This document shows, piece by piece, positions 38,133 to 45,649 of a DNA stretch of 57,861 nucleotides. Position 1 is the stretch's first letter. Every line of letters begins with the position of its first letter. Made by a program: the position numbers and the translations under genes. A model generated the notes under the pieces. It was given only the letters and a program-made list of their open reading frames with translations. It was not told where the DNA came from and did no database searches. Origin of the DNA: Chloroflexota bacterium (GTDB taxonomy: Bacteria > Chloroflexota > Limnocylindria > QHBO01); contig JBBPIR010000001.1 in assembly GCA_038040195.1 (NCBI GenBank), forward strand, positions 750,036 to 807,896, written 5' to 3'.

Positions 38133-38851
38133 CCTACGACCGAACCGGGGGACTCGCCGCGATCCTGGCCCACCCCGCCGACGAGGCGTTCACCTGCGCC
38201 GGGACGCTGGCCCTGGCCCACGACGCGGGCGAGACGACGCGCCTCCTGGTCGTGACCCGCGGCGAGGCCGGGAACCCCGAGCGGACCCCCGACGCTCAGC
38301 TCGCCGCCGTGCGCGAGGCAGAGATGATCCGCGCCGCGGAGGCGATCGGGCTCAACGAGGTCACCCTCCTGGACGGCTACCCGGACGGGGCCGTTGCCGC
38401 CGAGCCGCAGGAGCGGCTGGTGAGCGAGATCGTCGCCTGGCTGGGGAACCGCCGCCCGGATGTCGTCATCACGTTCGGCGCGCACGGCGTGACCGGCGAC
38501 CCGGACCACATCACGGCCGGCAGCGCCGCGCGGTGGGCGGTCGAGCGCCTCGCGAAGGAGGGCGTGGCGCCGCACTCGGCTTTCGTCATCGCGCCGGGCT
38601 ACGGGCCGGGGCCCAACCGCTACGACCTCTCCCCGGAGGAGCAGGGCGCGACCCACCGGATTGACATCACCGAGGTCGCGGACCGACGGTTGGCCGCGCT
38701 CGAGAGCCACGCTTCTCAGGCCGATACCGCCGAGGCGATCGCCGAGCTCCGAGCCGCCATTGAAGCCGGTGGGCCGATCTACGAGGCTTTCACCCGGGTT
38801 CGCCCCGAGGTCCTGCCACCGCATCCGAAGTACGACACCAGCCTTTTCTAG
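38129..38851 (+). CDS. PIG-L/LmbE-family deacetylase-like protein with altered active site
   Basis: 240 residues from GTG 38129. The family motif AHPDDE reads AHPADE (LAAILAHPADEAFTCAGTLA), followed by VVTRGEAGNPERTPDAQLAA, REAEMIRAAEAIGLNEVTLL and the zinc-His segment GDPDHITAGSAARWAVE. In MshB-type enzymes the first Asp of the pair is the general base and the second binds zinc; here the base position is Ala while the zinc ligands remain. Family members deacetylate GlcNAc-type sugars. Activity may be altered or another group may act as base. Confidence 0.88.
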   Translation: MTYDRTGGLAAILAHPADEAFTCAGTLALAHDAGETTRLLVVTRGEAGNPERTPDAQLAAVREAEMIRAAEAIGLNEVTLLDGYPDGAVAAEPQERLVSEIVAWLGNRRPDVVITFGAHGVTGDPDHITAGSAARWAVERLAKEGVAPHSAFVIAPGYGPGPNRYDLSPEEQGATHRIDITEVADRRLAALESHASQADTAEAIAELRAAIEAGGPIYEAFTRVRPEVLPPHPKYDTSLF

Positions 38852-38884
38852 GTGGCCCTCGGTGGCTTCCTCGCGAATCCCTGC

Positions 38885-38890
38885 TAATCT
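38885..38890 (+). promoter_or_regulatory. -10 box TAATCT for gene 38899
   Basis: 8 nt before ATG 38899. Confidence 0.5.
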
Positions 38891-38898
38891 GGTCGGGT

Positions 38899-39189
38899 AT
38901 GACGATTGATTCGAACCTCGCCAAGGTCGACGAGGTGATGACTGCCCTGTATGACATTCACGATCCGGAGATCGGGATGAGCATCGTGGATCTCGACCTG
39001 ATCAAGAACGTCGAGATCGGAGCCGATGGCGCCCCGACCGAGATCAAGATGGTCCTGACCACGCCCTTCTGCCCGTGGGCCGGGGACCTGATTCAGGAAA
39101 TCAAGCAGAAGACCGAGGACATCGTGGGTCCTCCGGTCAAGGTGACCCTGCTGGCCGATCGCTGGGAGCCGCCGCCCGGCCTCTTCTAG
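38899..39189 (+). CDS. MIP18/SufT-like metal-sulfur cluster assembly factor
   Basis: 96 residues, the usual length. DUF59 signature: MTALYDIHDPEIGMSIVDLD (DPEI), LTTPFCPWAGDLIQEIKQKT with the conserved Cys, and KVTLLADRWEPPPGLF at the end. Helps maturation of Fe-S proteins. No suf genes are adjacent. Paa D-like ring-hydroxylase assembly factors share the domain but are longer and have additional cysteines. Confidence 0.88.
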   Translation: MTIDSNLAKVDEVMTALYDIHDPEIGMSIVDLDLIKNVEIGADGAPTEIKMVLTTPFCPWAGDLIQEIKQKTEDIVGPPVKVTLLADRWEPPPGLF

Positions 39190-39242
39190 GCGTGCCTCAC
39201 GGGGCGAGACTCGCTCGCGGGCTCCGATCCCAGCCGCTGCCC

Positions 39243-39299
39243 GGTGTCACATCGTTTCGTGCTATCGCGCTACACGATGTCACGAATGCCTGTGACACC
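39243..39299. repeat. Dispersed palindromic repeat, copy R2 (inverted, 8-nt deletion)
   Basis: Begins GGTGTCACA and ends TGTGACACC, a perfect 9-bp outer stem. Its reverse complement aligns with the copies at 20604 and 45071 except for an 8-nt deletion in the middle. It lies 53 nt after the upstream gene and 25 nt before the -10 box of the adenosyltransferase gene. Confidence 0.75.
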
Positions 39300-39323
39300 A
39301 CCCGATCGGGTCCGTGGCGGCGC

Positions 39324-39329
39324 TAGGAT
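39324..39329 (+). promoter_or_regulatory. -10 box TAGGAT for adenosyltransferase gene
   Basis: 9 nt before ATG 39339. No cobalamin riboswitch elements were seen upstream. Confidence 0.55.
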
Positions 39330-39338
39330 CGGGCTGGC

Positions 39339-39893
39339 ATGAAGATCTACACCCGCAAGGGCGACGCCGGTGACACCGGGCTCCTGTTCGGCGGTGCCCG
39401 GGTCGGCAAGGGGAGCCCCAGGATCGAGGCCGCCGGCACGGTCGACGAGGCGGTGGCCGCCTTGGGCCTCGCCCGCGTCGCGCTGCGAGCGGACGATCCT
39501 CTGGCCGTCCTTCTGATCCGGATCCAGAAAGAGTTGTTCGTGGTCGGCGCCGAGGTCTCCACGCACCGGGTCCGGCGCGCTCGACTGACGCCCGGGACGA
39601 GCGTCGTGACCGAAGCGATGGTGACGGCGCTGGAGCGGGAGATTGATGCCCTGACCGCCGCCCACCCGATGCCGGTGGAATTCGTCGTGCCGGGAGAATC
39701 CCAGCCGGGCGCCGCGCTGGACCTCGCCCGGTCCGTGACTCGACGCGCGGAACGCAGAGTCGTGCTCCTGGCCGAAGGTGGTGACCTCCCCGACACGTAC
39801 GTCGTGCGCTACCTCAACCGCCTCGCGGACCTGCTGTTCGTGATGGCCCGCGTCGCGGATGGGGGCTTCCGGCCAGTTCGCGGCCACGCGTAA
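39339..39893 (+). CDS. PduO-type ATP:cob(I)alamin adenosyltransferase
   Basis: 184 residues. MKIYTRKGDAGDTGLLFGGA is the N-terminal ATP-binding signature; IEAAGTVDEAVAALGLAR is the second; SVTRRAERRVV carries the conserved Arg-x-x-Glu-Arg of the active site; VVRYLNRLADLLFVMAR closes the trimer contact. Makes adenosylcobalamin from cob(I)alamin and ATP. The common GTVDELN reads GTVDEAV. No B12-dependent enzyme is next to it in this window. Confidence 0.93.
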   Translation: MKIYTRKGDAGDTGLLFGGARVGKGSPRIEAAGTVDEAVAALGLARVALRADDPLAVLLIRIQKELFVVGAEVSTHRVRRARLTPGTSVVTEAMVTALEREIDALTAAHPMPVEFVVPGESQPGAALDLARSVTRRAERRVVLLAEGGDLPDTYVVRYLNRLADLLFVMARVADGGFRPVRGHA

Positions 39894-39924
39894 GTGATAC
39901 GGCGTCTATGGCCGTCGCGGGGTG

Positions 39925-41058
39925 TTACCCGGGCGCAGTGGGGGACACGAGCGGCAAGGTGAAGCGGACCGTGGTGCCAAGCCCGACTTCTGAGGTGGCG
40001 GTCATGTCACCGCCGTGGGCTTCGACGAGGTCGCGAGCGATGGGCAGGCCAAGCCCACTCCCCGGGGAGTCGGGCGAGCGATAGAAGCGGTCGAAGATCC
40101 GGCCCAGGTCCTCGGGGCTCATCCCGCTCCCCGTGTCACGCAGTGCGACAACCACCTGGTTGTCCGCCAAGCGCGCGGCGAGGTCAACGCGGCCGCCGGA
40201 CGGGGTGTGACGAAGGGCGTTGGTCAGCAGGTTCGCGATGACCTCACGCATTCGGGGCGGGTCGACCTCCAGCACCGGCACGTCCTCGGCCACCGTGACG
40301 GTGAGCTGAATGCCGGCCTGCTCCGCCTGGTTGCGGTACCCGGCAGCCGCCTCCTGGAGTAGTGCTCCGAGATCAGTCGGCTCGGGATGCAGCGTGAGGC
40401 GTCCGGCCTCTGCGAGGGACAGGGTGCGCAGGTCCTCGATCAGCCGTTCCATGACCCGTGTCTGCTCCAGGATGGGCTCGAGGTGCTCAGCATCGGCGGG
40501 GTAGACCCCGTCGATCAGTGCCTCCACGTTGCCCTGGATCACGGTGAGCGGGGTTCGGAGCTCGTGCGAGACATCGGCCAGGGTCGACTGGCGTTGAGAC
40601 TCCATCTCCTCAAGCCGGGCACTCATGGCGTTGAAGGCCCGGGCGAGGGAACGGACCTCTCGCGGACCGTCCTCGGGTACCCGGGCACTGAAGTCGCCCG
40701 CCTCGACGCGGCCGGAAGCCTCGATCAGGTCGCCGACCGGGGCGGCCGCGCGACGCACCGCCCGACCTCCCATCCCGAGGACGATGAGAACGAACAGACC
40801 GATCAGGATGGCCGCCGCCCATGGCTCCGAACCGCCCACCGCGTTGCTGATCAGCCACGCCAGGAGGGCCACCACCGAGGCGAGCACCACCACCATGAAG
40901 ACGAAGAAACAACCGATGCGCCACATGAATCCGCCGCGCGTCCGGCGCCAGTATTCGGCCCGCTCAGCGTCAGCCGGCGGCCACGCCTCTCCCTCCGGCC
41001 ACCACCGCGGCCGGTGACGGCCGTATCCGTGGCAACCCCAGTGGCCCCGATCAGGCAT
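39925..41058 (-). CDS. Sensor histidine kinase
   Basis: 377 residues. A His/Trp/Gly-rich N-terminus (DRGHWGCHGYGRHRPRWWPE) is followed by two membrane helices (about 46-70 and 80-100) joined by only some ten residues, then HAMP (about 100-150), HisKA with STLADVSHELRTPLTVIQGN (phospho-His), and HATPase with NLLTNALRHTPSGGRV, DTGSGMSPEDLGRIFDRFYR and GSGLGLPIARDLVEAHGG. The almost absent outer loop suggests sensing within the membrane or through the N-terminus. Overlaps the response-regulator stop by 8 nt. Confidence 0.93.
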   Translation of the reverse strand: MPDRGHWGCHGYGRHRPRWWPEGEAWPPADAERAEYWRRTRGGFMWRIGCFFVFMVVVLASVVALLAWLISNAVGGSEPWAAAILIGLFVLIVLGMGGRAVRRAAAPVGDLIEASGRVEAGDFSARVPEDGPREVRSLARAFNAMSARLEEMESQRQSTLADVSHELRTPLTVIQGNVEALIDGVYPADAEHLEPILEQTRVMERLIEDLRTLSLAEAGRLTLHPEPTDLGALLQEAAAGYRNQAEQAGIQLTVTVAEDVPVLEVDPPRMREVIANLLTNALRHTPSGGRVDLAARLADNQVVVALRDTGSGMSPEDLGRIFDRFYRSPDSPGSGLGLPIARDLVEAHGGDMTATSEVGLGTTVRFTLPLVSPTAPG

Positions 41059-41728
41059 CGGTCAGGCGGTAGCCGACGCCGTACACGGTGAGCAGGTAGC
41101 GCGGGGACCGCGGATTCGGCTCCAGCTTGCGCCGAATGTTCTTGACGTGGGCGTCGATGGCCCGCTCGTACGACTCGAAGGCCACGCCGTGGATGGCGTC
41201 CAGGAGCTGGGAGCGGGTGAAGACTCGGCCCGGCTGCCGCGCCAGGGCGGTGAGCAGCTGGAATTCGGTCGCGGTGAGGGCCACGGCCCGCCCGGCCGCC
41301 TCGACCCGGAGGCGAGGCACGTCGAGCACCAGGTCGCCCGCGTGAATCACTTCTGCCTCGGTGTCACCGGCGTGGCGGCGAAGGACGGCGCGGACTCGCG
41401 CGGTGAGCTCGCGTGGGCTGAAGGGCTTGGTGACGTAATCGTCGGCCCCCAGCTCGAGGCCGACCACCTTGTCGGTCTCGTCGTCGCGAGCGGTGAGCAT
41501 GATGATCGGGACCCCTGAGTCGCGGCGCAGCCGGCGCGTGACCTCGAGCCCGTCGAGTCCCGGCAGGCCAAGGTCCAGCACGATCAGGTCGGGCCGATCC
41601 TGGTGGGCCCGCATGAGCGCCTCCGGCCCGGCCCGGGCGGTCGAGACGGCGAAGCCCGCCCGCTCGAGGTAGTCGCGGACGAGCTGGACGATCCTGGGCT
41701 CGTCATCGACGACGAGGACCCGTGCCAT
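41051..41728 (-). CDS. OmpR/PhoB-family response regulator
   Basis: 225 residues from ATG 41728 (MARVLVVDDEPRIVQLVRDY); the ATG at 41737 lies across the -10 box. Receiver domain with acidic pair DDE, phospho-acceptor Asp in DLIVLDLGLPGLDG (about 51), Thr in IIMLTARDDE and Lys in DDYVTKPFSPREL. C-terminal winged helix: VALTATEFQLLTALARQPGR, VFTRSQLLDAIHG, IDAHVKNIRRKLEPN and YLLTVYGVGYRL. Works with the kinase encoded immediately downstream. Confidence 0.94.
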   Translation of the reverse strand: MARVLVVDDEPRIVQLVRDYLERAGFAVSTARAGPEALMRAHQDRPDLIVLDLGLPGLDGLEVTRRLRRDSGVPIIMLTARDDETDKVVGLELGADDYVTKPFSPRELTARVRAVLRRHAGDTEAEVIHAGDLVLDVPRLRVEAAGRAVALTATEFQLLTALARQPGRVFTRSQLLDAIHGVAFESYERAIDAHVKNIRRKLEPNPRSPRYLLTVYGVGYRLTDA

Positions 41729-41735
41729 GGGAGGC

Positions 41736-41741
41736 ATGGTA
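41736..41741 (-). promoter_or_regulatory. -10 box TACCAT for two-component operon
   Basis: 7 nt before ATG 41728, and directly downstream of the hairpin at 41744-41771. Confidence 0.55.
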
Positions 41742-41743
41742 GT

Positions 41744-41771
41744 CGGGCGGGCGGCACCGGCCGCCCGCCCG
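41744..41771. terminator. Strong GC hairpin, 11-bp perfect stem
   Basis: CGGGCGGGCGG, a 6-nt loop CACCGG, then CCGCCCGCCCG. It lies between the membrane-protein gene (stop at 41792) and the regulator gene, so it probably ends or attenuates the upstream transcript. No T-run. Confidence 0.6.
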
Positions 41772-41791
41772 TATCGGTCCGGTGAGTGGAC

Positions 41792-42241
41792 TCAGACCTT
41801 GTCGGCGACCGGCTTATCCGGCTTGTCCGACGCCTCTGGCGCCTTGCCGTGCTGCTCTCGGTGCCACTCGTCGAAGTAGTCCCGCGGACCACCGTGATGA
41901 TCCCCGCCGCGGCCCTTATGGCCGTCCCAGCCCCGAGGCCCGCCCCAGCCCCGATGCCCGCCCCAGCGGCCCCAACCAAAGGCGGCGCACAGCAGGCCGA
42001 AGATCAGGAACAGGAAGAAGATGCCGAACAGGATCCCGAGGAATCCTCCGCCCCAGCCCCAGCCCCAGGGATGTCCGACATAGGGTCCCGGGTAGACGCC
42101 GATGGGCACCGGGTCCCCGGAAGCGATCGTGCTGCCGATATCGGCCGCGATGCCCGCCGTCACCCCGGCGTTGTAGACGGCGGTTCCGGCCAATGCGACC
42201 AGCACGACCAGAAGCACGAATGCGATGAAGCGCCCGAACAT
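41792..42241 (-). CDS. Membrane protein with Gly/Trp/His-rich segments
   Basis: 149 residues from ATG 42241, with GAGGAG 9-14 nt upstream. Helix 1 FIAFVLLVVLVALAGTAVYN, an outer segment with ADIGSTIASGDPVPIGVYPG and HPWGWGWGGG, helix 2 FLGILFGIFFLFLIFGLLCA, then a cytoplasmic tail rich in Gly, Trp, Arg and His (WGRWGGHRGWGGPRGWDGHK, then DHHGGPRDYFDEWHREQHGK). Similar small proteins often accompany two-component systems. The His/Trp-rich tail echoes the kinase N-terminus. Function unknown; a sensing accessory or its regulated target is possible. Confidence 0.75.
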   Translation of the reverse strand: MFGRFIAFVLLVVLVALAGTAVYNAGVTAGIAADIGSTIASGDPVPIGVYPGPYVGHPWGWGWGGGFLGILFGIFFLFLIFGLLCAAFGWGRWGGHRGWGGPRGWDGHKGRGGDHHGGPRDYFDEWHREQHGKAPEASDKPDKPVADKV

Positions 42242-42375
42242 GACTTGAGACTCCTCGTGTAGGACCGATGAATGCGGTCCGTTCGAGGCCAGACTGGGGC
42301 CGAGATGTGGGCGGAATGTGAACGCCCGGTGCGGAAATCGTGTGGACCGAGCGCCGATTTCCAACGAGCCGGCTG

Positions 42376-42381
42376 TACCGT
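42376..42381 (+). promoter_or_regulatory. -10 box TACCGT for gene 42390
   Basis: 8 nt before ATG 42390; supports this start over earlier in-frame codons. Confidence 0.45.
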
Positions 42382-42389
42382 ACGCGCCA

Positions 42390-44489
42390 ATGCGTGACGG
42401 CCTGGAACGGCGCACCCTGGAGCTCCTGAGCGTGGTGGCGGTGGCCGCCATCCTGGTCGGCATCCGGATGCTGGACGGCACCGATCTTGGCTCCAGCTGG
42501 GAGCGGGGGCTGACGGGCGTCGCGAGCCAGCTGCCGGTGACGTTCCCGGCGGCGGTGCTGGTCTTCGGCTCCGCGGTGCTCCAGCTGGCCGCCGGCGCAG
42601 TCGTGATCCGGGTTCTCCGCCGCGCGCCTTATGCATCGCTGACCGATGCCGTCCTGGGTGGCCTGGTGGGGGCGGTCATCATCGGGTTGGCGGCGCTCAT
42701 GCTGCTGGGCAGCCTGGGGCTGTTCCGCCAGCTGGTGCTGCTGGCGGTCAATGCGGCGGTCATCGGTCTGGGCTGGTTCGTCCGACCCATCTTCGACAGC
42801 AGGCCGGTGTTCAGGCTGGGGTGGCCCTCGGTTGCCAGCGCCTTCGTGGTCCTGGCCTGGTCCGGATCGGTGATCCTCCAGCTGGCCTCGCCGGTGGTGC
42901 CGTTCATCGACGTCCTGCCCAACCACGTGGCGCCGGCCGAGCACCTCCGCGCCTTCGGCGAGTTCGCGACCCTGACCACCGCCCCGTCACCTATCTACGG
43001 GCCGTCGCGGATGTTCCTGGGCTATACCGGGCTGCTGGGGTCGGCCACGGTCCTGAGTGGTCAGCCCGCGGCGCTGGCCACGGCTGCGTTCGTCCTGCCA
43101 GGAACCATCCTCGTGGGCGTGGGCATGGTCCGCCTGGCATCAGGCATCCTCGGCCGGAGCGTGGGGTGGTGGATGTTGGTTGCCTTCACCCTCACCATCT
43201 CGTTCGCACGGATGGCCGATGACCGGGCCACGGTTCTGGTCCTGCCCGTGGTCGCCTTCTGCCTGGTCGAGCTGCTGGAGGGGACCGATCGGGGGCGGCC
43301 GCTGGTCCTGGCGGTCGGGCTGGCGGCGACGGTGTTCGTCCACCCGCTGGTCGGGGTGCTGACGGCGGGGACGGTTGTCGCCCTGGTGGCGCTCGTCCCC
43401 GGGCGGTTTGAACGGCTGGGGGTGCCGGCGCTGGTGGGGGGCGGGGTGCTGGCGCTTCCCCAGGCCTCAACCATGCTCGGGGTCGACCTGCCTTCTGCCA
43501 TGGGACTGGCCGTTGTCCCTCCCGCGCTGGCTGCCGTGTGGCTGTTCGACCGCTCCGAGGCGGCGCGTCGCTGGTTCGTGCTGGTCTTCCGCGCCGCAGG
43601 GATGGCGGCCGTGGTGGCCGTGGTGCTGTTCGCGCTGCCTTCGCTGGAACGCTGGGTCAACACGTTCGTCGATTTCTTCCTGCGCTACCCGATCCTGGTC
43701 TGGACCGCGGCCGTGGGTGGGATCGTGGCCGGACGCCGGACCTTCGCCCTGGTGCCGGTGGTGGCCTTCGTCATCGGTCTGCTGGCGGTGCTGGCCGCGG
43801 CCGCCATTCCGTGGCAGAACGTGGGAGTCGAGGGCCTCGACTTCGAGGTGACCAAGACCCTCCATTACTGGACGCCCGTGTTCCTTGCTGTCATGGGGGC
43901 GTTCGCGGTCCAGGCGGTGTGGGAGAACCCGCGGTTCGGGCTCGCCCTGCGCGCCGGGGTTGTGGGCTTGTTCCTGGTCGCCGCTGCGCTTCCCATCCGA
44001 GCCGAGCCGATCGAAGCCCTGCTCCTGGGCGAGCACCGGATGAGCGAGACACTGTCGATTGACCTGCGCGCCGCGGAATTCGGGTTCTGGGGCGGCTATC
44101 CCGACTCACGGACCATCATCACCGCGCCTCAGGCGGAACTGGTCGAGCGGCTGCGGGACGAGGTGGCCGCCGGGCGCCTCCAATCCACCACTCCCGTGCT
44201 GCACGTGGCGTTCAACTTCCAGCAATGGGATGCCACGCCCATCGGCGTCTTCGGCGGGATGCTGGAAACCATGGTGTCCGAGCAGACCGAGGTCAGCATC
44301 CACACCGCCGGCGGGCGCCTCCACCCGCTGGACGAGCTGGACCCTCTCCTGCAAGCGGGCTACCCGTACCTCGTCTTCGAGCCAGGCGACCTGCCCGATG
44401 GCCTCCGCGAACGAATTGTGGGCGCCGGTTATCGGTCCATGTTCGTCAACGGCCAGGGTGAGATTTTTGTGGCATTTTCAGGCGGTTAG
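42390..44489 (+). CDS. Large polytopic membrane protein, unknown
   Basis: 699 residues with about 13 hydrophobic helices between residues 15 and 550, for example LELLSVVAVAAILVGIRMLD and [20 protein letters not shown], then a soluble C-terminal part (about 560-699) with FGFWGGYPDSRTIITAPQAE and YPYLVFEPGDLPDGLRERIV. The layout (loop with a carboxylate pair after an early helix, many helices, outer C-terminal domain) recalls GT-C glycosyltransferases, but no diagnostic motif is clear, so I leave it unassigned. Stands alone, upstream of the J-domain gene. Confidence 0.75.
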   Translation: MRDGLERRTLELLSVVAVAAILVGIRMLDGTDLGSSWERGLTGVASQLPVTFPAAVLVFGSAVLQLAAGAVVIRVLRRAPYASLTDAVLGGLVGAVIIGLAALMLLGSLGLFRQLVLLAVNAAVIGLGWFVRPIFDSRPVFRLGWPSVASAFVVLAWSGSVILQLASPVVPFIDVLPNHVAPAEHLRAFGEFATLTTAPSPIYGPSRMFLGYTGLLGSATVLSGQPAALATAAFVLPGTILVGVGMVRLASGILGRSVGWWMLVAFTLTISFARMADDRATVLVLPVVAFCLVELLEGTDRGRPLVLAVGLAATVFVHPLVGVLTAGTVVALVALVPGRFERLGVPALVGGGVLALPQASTMLGVDLPSAMGLAVVPPALAAVWLFDRSEAARRWFVLVFRAAGMAAVVAVVLFALPSLERWVNTFVDFFLRYPILVWTAAVGGIVAGRRTFALVPVVAFVIGLLAVLAAAAIPWQNVGVEGLDFEVTKTLHYWTPVFLAVMGAFAVQAVWENPRFGLALRAGVVGLFLVAAALPIRAEPIEALLLGEHRMSETLSIDLRAAEFGFWGGYPDSRTIITAPQAELVERLRDEVAAGRLQSTTPVLHVAFNFQQWDATPIGVFGGMLETMVSEQTEVSIHTAGGRLHPLDELDPLLQAGYPYLVFEPGDLPDGLRERIVGAGYRSMFVNGQGEIFVAFSGG

Positions 44490-44492
44490 GCA

Positions 44493-44498
44493 TACCAT
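44493..44498 (+). promoter_or_regulatory. -10 box TACCAT for J-domain gene
   Basis: 24 nt before TTG 44523; unlike most genes here this one has an SD (GGGGTGG, 44512-44518), consistent with a leadered transcript. Confidence 0.4.
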
Positions 44499-44522
44499 CT
44501 GAGTCCATTTCGGGGTGGAAAC

Positions 44523-45017
44523 TTGTCGACCGATTTCGACGCATACAAGACGCTTCAAGTCCTTTCGGACGCCGACGATATCGTCATCGAGGCGGCGTTC
44601 CGAGTCCTCGCCCGCCGCTACCACCCGGACGGCCAGAAGGGCGACGCCGCGCGGATGGCGGACATCAACCGCGCGTACGACCTGCTCCGTACTCCGATCC
44701 GCCGTCGACGGTACGACCGGGAGCGCCACCTCACCCCGGTCGGCCCCGGGCCGGCATCGGTTCAGCCCCCGCCGACGAATGGGTACGCCGAAGCGGCGAC
44801 CACCAACGGCAACGGCCATATGCCCTTCAACGTGGTCGACTTTGGCCGCTATATGGGTTGGACCCTGAAGGACCTGGCCAAGCACGATCCAGACTACCTG
44901 CGCTGGCTGTCCCGCAGCTCGGGCGGGGTTCGCTACCGAAATCAGATCCATGATCTGCTCCCCGACGAACGCGAGGCAGCCGCGGCGAAGATGAGGCCCC
45001 CGGGCCACCGCGACTAG
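44523..45017 (+). CDS. J-domain protein with C-terminal ExoX-C-like motif
   Basis: 164 residues from TTG 44523. Residues 5-65 are a J domain (FDAYKTLQVLSDADDIVIEA, HPD in RRYHPDGQKG, INRAYDLLRTPIRRRRYD). A Pro/Asn/Gly linker leads to residues 105-150, FGRYMGWTLKDLAKHDPDYL then RWLSR, which match the FGKYKGxTLxEIAxxDPxYLxWL motif found at the end of exonuclease X and in DUF3820. J domains recruit DnaK; the second motif may target nucleic acid or a partner. No dnaK or grpE nearby. Confidence 0.85.
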   Translation: MSTDFDAYKTLQVLSDADDIVIEAAFRVLARRYHPDGQKGDAARMADINRAYDLLRTPIRRRRYDRERHLTPVGPGPASVQPPPTNGYAEAATTNGNGHMPFNVVDFGRYMGWTLKDLAKHDPDYLRWLSRSSGGVRYRNQIHDLLPDEREAAAAKMRPPGHRD

Positions 45018-45070
45018 TCCGGGCGCGCCTGCGCGAAACGGCACCGGCCCGGAAGAGCTCTGCCCACCAC

Positions 45071-45129
45071 ATCACAGGGCTTCGTGACATCGTGTAGCAC
45101 GGTTGCGCGATAGCACGAACGACTGTGAG
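45071..45129. repeat. Dispersed ~59-nt palindromic repeat, copy R3
   Basis: Same orientation as R1 at 20604, about 83% identical without gaps. It lies 53 nt after the J-domain gene and 69 nt before the -10 box of the DUF309 gene. Nothing else is seen in 45018-45198. Confidence 0.75.
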
Positions 45130-45198
45130 ACTCACCTCGGCGTCTGGGCGGGGACCATGCGTGCGTCGCACGCGTTCGTGGTAGCCCGAGCGGGGCTG

Positions 45199-45204
45199 TA
45201 CGAT
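45199..45204 (+). promoter_or_regulatory. -10 box TACGAT for DUF309-fumC operon
   Basis: 7 nt before ATG 45212. Confidence 0.55.
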
Positions 45205-45211
45205 CGGGCTC

Positions 45212-45649
45212 ATGACGGAAGCCAGCGCGGTGTCCGCGGACGAGGTACCGCCCCGCGGCCGGACCGCGCCACTCGAAGACGCGGAAGCTGACCGCTTGTT
45301 TCGCGAGGGCGTGGCCCTCTTCAACGGAGCGCGCTACTGGCACGCGCACGAGGCCTGGGAGACGTTGTGGCGGGCCGCGCCAGACGAGGAGCGCGACTTC
45401 TACCAGGGCCTGATCAAGCTCGCGGCCGGATTCCTGCACCTGTCGCGTCGAAACCGGCGTGGCGCACGGAACAAGCTGGCGGAGGGCATCGCGCACTTGA
45501 GTCGCTACGAGCCTATGCACCGCGGCATCGGCGTCACTGAGCTGGTGAACAAGGCCAAGGAGATCGTGGCCGATCTCGACGCCGGCGCCATCCCCTACCT
45601 GATCCCGCCTTCGATCCGGTTCATCGCTTCGACCTCCGTGAACCGATGA
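45212..45649 (+). CDS. DUF309 family protein
   Basis: 146 residues. Core signature: [20 protein letters not shown] then [20 protein letters not shown], a His/Glu/Trp-rich helical bundle, and [20 protein letters not shown]. The conserved HxHExWE residues may bind metal, but no activity is known for the family. First gene of a five-gene plus-strand run; the stop overlaps the fumC start (ATGA). Confidence 0.85.
   Translation: MTEASAVSADEVPPRGRTAPLEDAEADRLFREGVALFNGARYWHAHEAWETLWRAAPDEERDFYQGLIKLAAGFLHLSRRNRRGARNKLAEGIAHLSRYEPMHRGIGVTELVNKAKEIVADLDAGAIPYLIPPSIRFIASTSVNR

Noticed and set aside
39190-39338. Cobalamin riboswitch before the adenosyltransferase gene
   Set aside because: No B12-box-like sequence was found; the region holds the palindromic repeat and a leaderless promoter.
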